A stretch of 34,218 nucleotides of DNA, taken from the NCBI GenBank assembly GCA_019359535.1, contig JAHHHE010000039.1:1-34218 (forward strand), written 5' to 3'. The notes below the pieces were generated by a model, which had not been told where the DNA came from, ran no database searches, and was given only the letters and a program-made list of their open reading frames with translations. The DNA is from Gloeocapsa sp. UFS-A4-WI-NPMV-4B04 (GTDB lineage: Bacteria > Cyanobacteriota > Cyanobacteriia > Cyanobacteriales > Chroococcidiopsidaceae). A program made the translations under genes and the position numbers. This document shows, one piece after another, positions 33,041-34,218 of the stretch; the stretch's first letter is position 1, and every line of letters begins with the position of its first letter.

Positions 33041-33813
33041 GCGTTGCTGAATTAGCAGTGGATCAGGTGGCTAGGGGAATTGTCCTAAATCTTAAATAGT
33101 GCATCAATAGCCGGACTGAACATCGTAACATCTCAAGAGATTTTGAGTAACAAAGAGTTGCTCGATGTAACCTAGCTAAATAATGTCTTAATCTCGTATT
33201 TTCTCCTTCAACTCTGGTCAAGAGAATCTTGGGTAATACTAAATGCTTTTCTGGGTTGATGTAATTGGCATAAACACAATACCCATCCGTTAAGTACCTA
33301 CGGCTTTTCCAGGTTTCAATTCTCTGCCAAAGCTGGGCAAAAGTTTGACCACTGCGATCGCCTATTTCAATGGCTAAGATGCCAGGAGCATGATGATTAA
33401 TGGCTGTCCAAAGCCAGATTTTGTTGGTTTTTCGACCAATATAGGTTTGAAGTTCATCCAGCTCGGCTACAGTCGGATGATCTTCTTCATCTTCTGGCAG
33501 ACCTTGTGCTGACTCTTCGACCCAGTTCATGATAGTCGTATGGTGAATTCCTGTTACTCTTTCTATAGCGCGGAATCCCATGCCATTCAAGTACATTTCT
33601 AGACAAATCTTTTTGACTTGAGAATGATAACCTCTAGCTTCGTAAGCCTCTCGGAAAAGGCGACCACAATCCTTACATTCAAACCTTTGCTTGCCATTCT
33701 GATGACCGTCTTTGCGAAGATTAGAGGAGTGGCACTGTGGACACTTCATGTAGACTAACTGAGTTTTGTTAACTCTTTGTTTCTAGCATATCCACTGCTT
33801 ATTCAGCAACGCC
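33040..33813 (-). mobile_element. IS1-family element, copy B, intact
   Basis: 774 bp with terminal repeats GGCGTTGCTGAATTAGCAGT (left) and GGCGTTGCTGAATAAGCAGT (right, reverse complement). Flanks TGTACGGGC and CAACCCTTA show no target duplication, suggesting recombination with another IS copy or deletion after insertion. It separates the inverted repeat from the IS1595 remnant. Confidence 0.9.
33063..33749 (-). CDS. IS1-type transposase, intact single frame
   Basis: 228 residues in one frame, unlike the frameshift-dependent IS1 at 29863. An N-terminal zinc ribbon (CPQC…CKDCG) and helix-turn-helix (GFRAIERVTGIHHTTIMNWV) form the InsA-like DNA-binding part. The InsB-like catalytic part has ELDELQTYIG, YLTDGYCVY and RVEGENTRLRHYLARLHRATLCYSKS, the expected acidic sites and final Arg/Lys region. 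The protein is probably active and could mobilise copy A. A GCGATCGC octamer lies in the codons for GDRSG, at the place where copy A received the MITE. Confidence 0.92.
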   Translation of the reverse strand: MKCPQCHSSNLRKDGHQNGKQRFECKDCGRLFREAYEARGYHSQVKKICLEMYLNGMGFRAIERVTGIHHTTIMNWVEESAQGLPEDEEDHPTVAELDELQTYIGRKTNKIWLWTAINHHAPGILAIEIGDRSGQTFAQLWQRIETWKSRRYLTDGYCVYANYINPEKHLVLPKILLTRVEGENTRLRHYLARLHRATLCYSKSLEMLRCSVRLLMHYLRFRTIPLAT

Positions 33814-34091
33814 CAACCCTTACGGACATGGATTCTCTGTCTGTACTTGATGGGCTTAAATCTTTCGACGCACCAAATCGCGGCTGAACTCGACTTGAAC
33901 AAGGATGATGTGCAGCTTCTGGACAAGCCAACTACGAACGGGCATCGTGGAAAAGAAACCCGAAGTCATCTTGTCAGGTGAGGTTGAATGTGACGAGCTT
34001 TATCTAATTGCAGGCTTCAAGGGTCAGCTAGCAGAAGTCAGAAAAAGGGGCGGCTTGGTCGTTCTCGTCGACTGAAAGCCAAGCCAGGGAG
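33814..34091 (+). pseudogene. IS1595-type transposase, degraded fragment
   Basis: Two frames read YLMGLNLSTHQIAAELDLNKDDVQ, then in another frame TGIVEKKPEVILSGEVECDELYLIAGFKGQLAEVRKRGG. The GEVECDE(L/V)Y motif with the first catalytic Asp and the preceding helix-turn-helix are typical of IS1595-family proteins. At least one frameshift and missing ends make it inactive. IS1 bounds it on the left and the IS4-like terminus at 34092 cuts it on the right. Confidence 0.75.
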
Positions 34092-34218
34092 CAATACGGT
34101 TCAGTTAAGGTTTAGACAGTACTGAGGATGCGAAAAGTAGGAGCCGAGTTTTGGCTTCCAGTTCTTCGGTGGAAAGGTTTTTTTGAGGGAAACTTAGACA
34201 CGCGCTTTTTGACAACTC
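34092..34218 (-). mobile_element. End of an IS4-like element with MITE-like terminus (runs off the window)
   Basis: Begins CAATACGGTTCAGTTAAGG, which differs from the MITE right-end sequence CAATACTGTTCGGTTAAGG at two positions. It interrupts the IS1595 remnant. Only 127 bp is visible. Confidence 0.65.
34112..34216 (-). CDS. Transposase C-terminus, partial
   Basis: 34 residues (VVKKRVSKFPSKKPFHRRTG… then FRILSTV) with the stop codon at 34112-34114, 20 bp inside the element end. The basic VKxxxSKFPxKKP pattern is like the C-terminal tail of a group of cyanobacterial IS4-family transposases. The rest lies beyond the window. Confidence 0.55.
   Translation of the reverse strand, partial: VVKKRVSKFPSKKPFHRRTGSQNSAPTFRILSTV

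Noticed and set aside
34128-34217. Plus-strand 30-codon frame starting MRKVGAEFW as a transposase N-terminus
   Set aside because: The minus-strand frame gives a better transposase-like C-terminus with its stop just inside the element end.

Overview
The window looks like accessory DNA from a filamentous (probably Nostocales) cyanobacterium. The signs are a few GCGATCGC (HIP1) octamers (12459, 12611, 33354), a lumenal-type pentapeptide-repeat protein, a 14-repeat WD40 protein, a Nif11-like small protein and many IS1/IS4/IS630/IS1595-type remnants. The taxon is an inference; no rRNA, tRNA or CRISPR array was seen.

Layout. (a) 1-2751 is a graveyard of nested insertion-sequence pieces: an IS630-type tail, a 5'-truncated Tn5-like IS4 transposase, an internal slice of a Rad52-like gene, a 111-bp MITE, and a frameshifted second IS4-like transposase. 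(b) 2869-5906 holds a conserved membrane protein, a transposase scrap and an exported pentapeptide-repeat protein. (c) 6021-24382 is an unbroken run of 13 minus-strand genes dominated by oxidoreductases and carbohydrate enzymes. In transcription order these are an exported IolE-like TIM-barrel protein, a multicopper oxidase, two NTF2-fold proteins, a second TIM-barrel isomerase, a galactose/glyoxal-oxidase-like copper radical oxidase, a Yellow/MRJP protein, a DyP peroxidase, a GH133 debranching-type glucosidase, a GH63 glucosidase, a GMC flavoprotein, a VioB/RebD-type ferritin-like protein and a sorbitol-dehydrogenase-type small subunit. (d) 24718-27947 is an IS1 copy split by a second copy of the MITE, directly abutting the WD40 gene. 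(e) 27954-29774 is a GH13 branching-enzyme-like protein. (f) 29818-34218 is a second mobile-element zone. It has an IS1 with an A9 -1 frameshift site, a 757-bp near-perfect inverted repeat whose arms each carry a Nif11-like gene, an intact IS1, an IS1595 remnant and the end of an IS4-like element whose terminus resembles the MITE ends.

How the genes may work together. Region (c) combines enzyme types that wood-decay fungi use together: a laccase-type oxidase, a copper radical oxidase, a GMC oxidase and a DyP peroxidase. Here they sit with alpha-glucan hydrolases and two sugar isomerase/epimerase-fold proteins. A reasonable inference is that glycosidases release sugars, GMC and copper radical oxidases oxidise sugars or aldehydes (the latter producing H2O2), and the DyP peroxidase, multicopper oxidase and Yellow-like protein act on phenolic or indolic products. 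No substrate can be read from the sequence. Most spacings are under 180 bp and one gene pair overlaps, so several operons or one long transcription unit are plausible.

The most novel-looking items are this oxidative cluster, the Nif11 inverted duplication, and the MITE with a perfect 10-bp target duplication inside an IS1 transposase gene.
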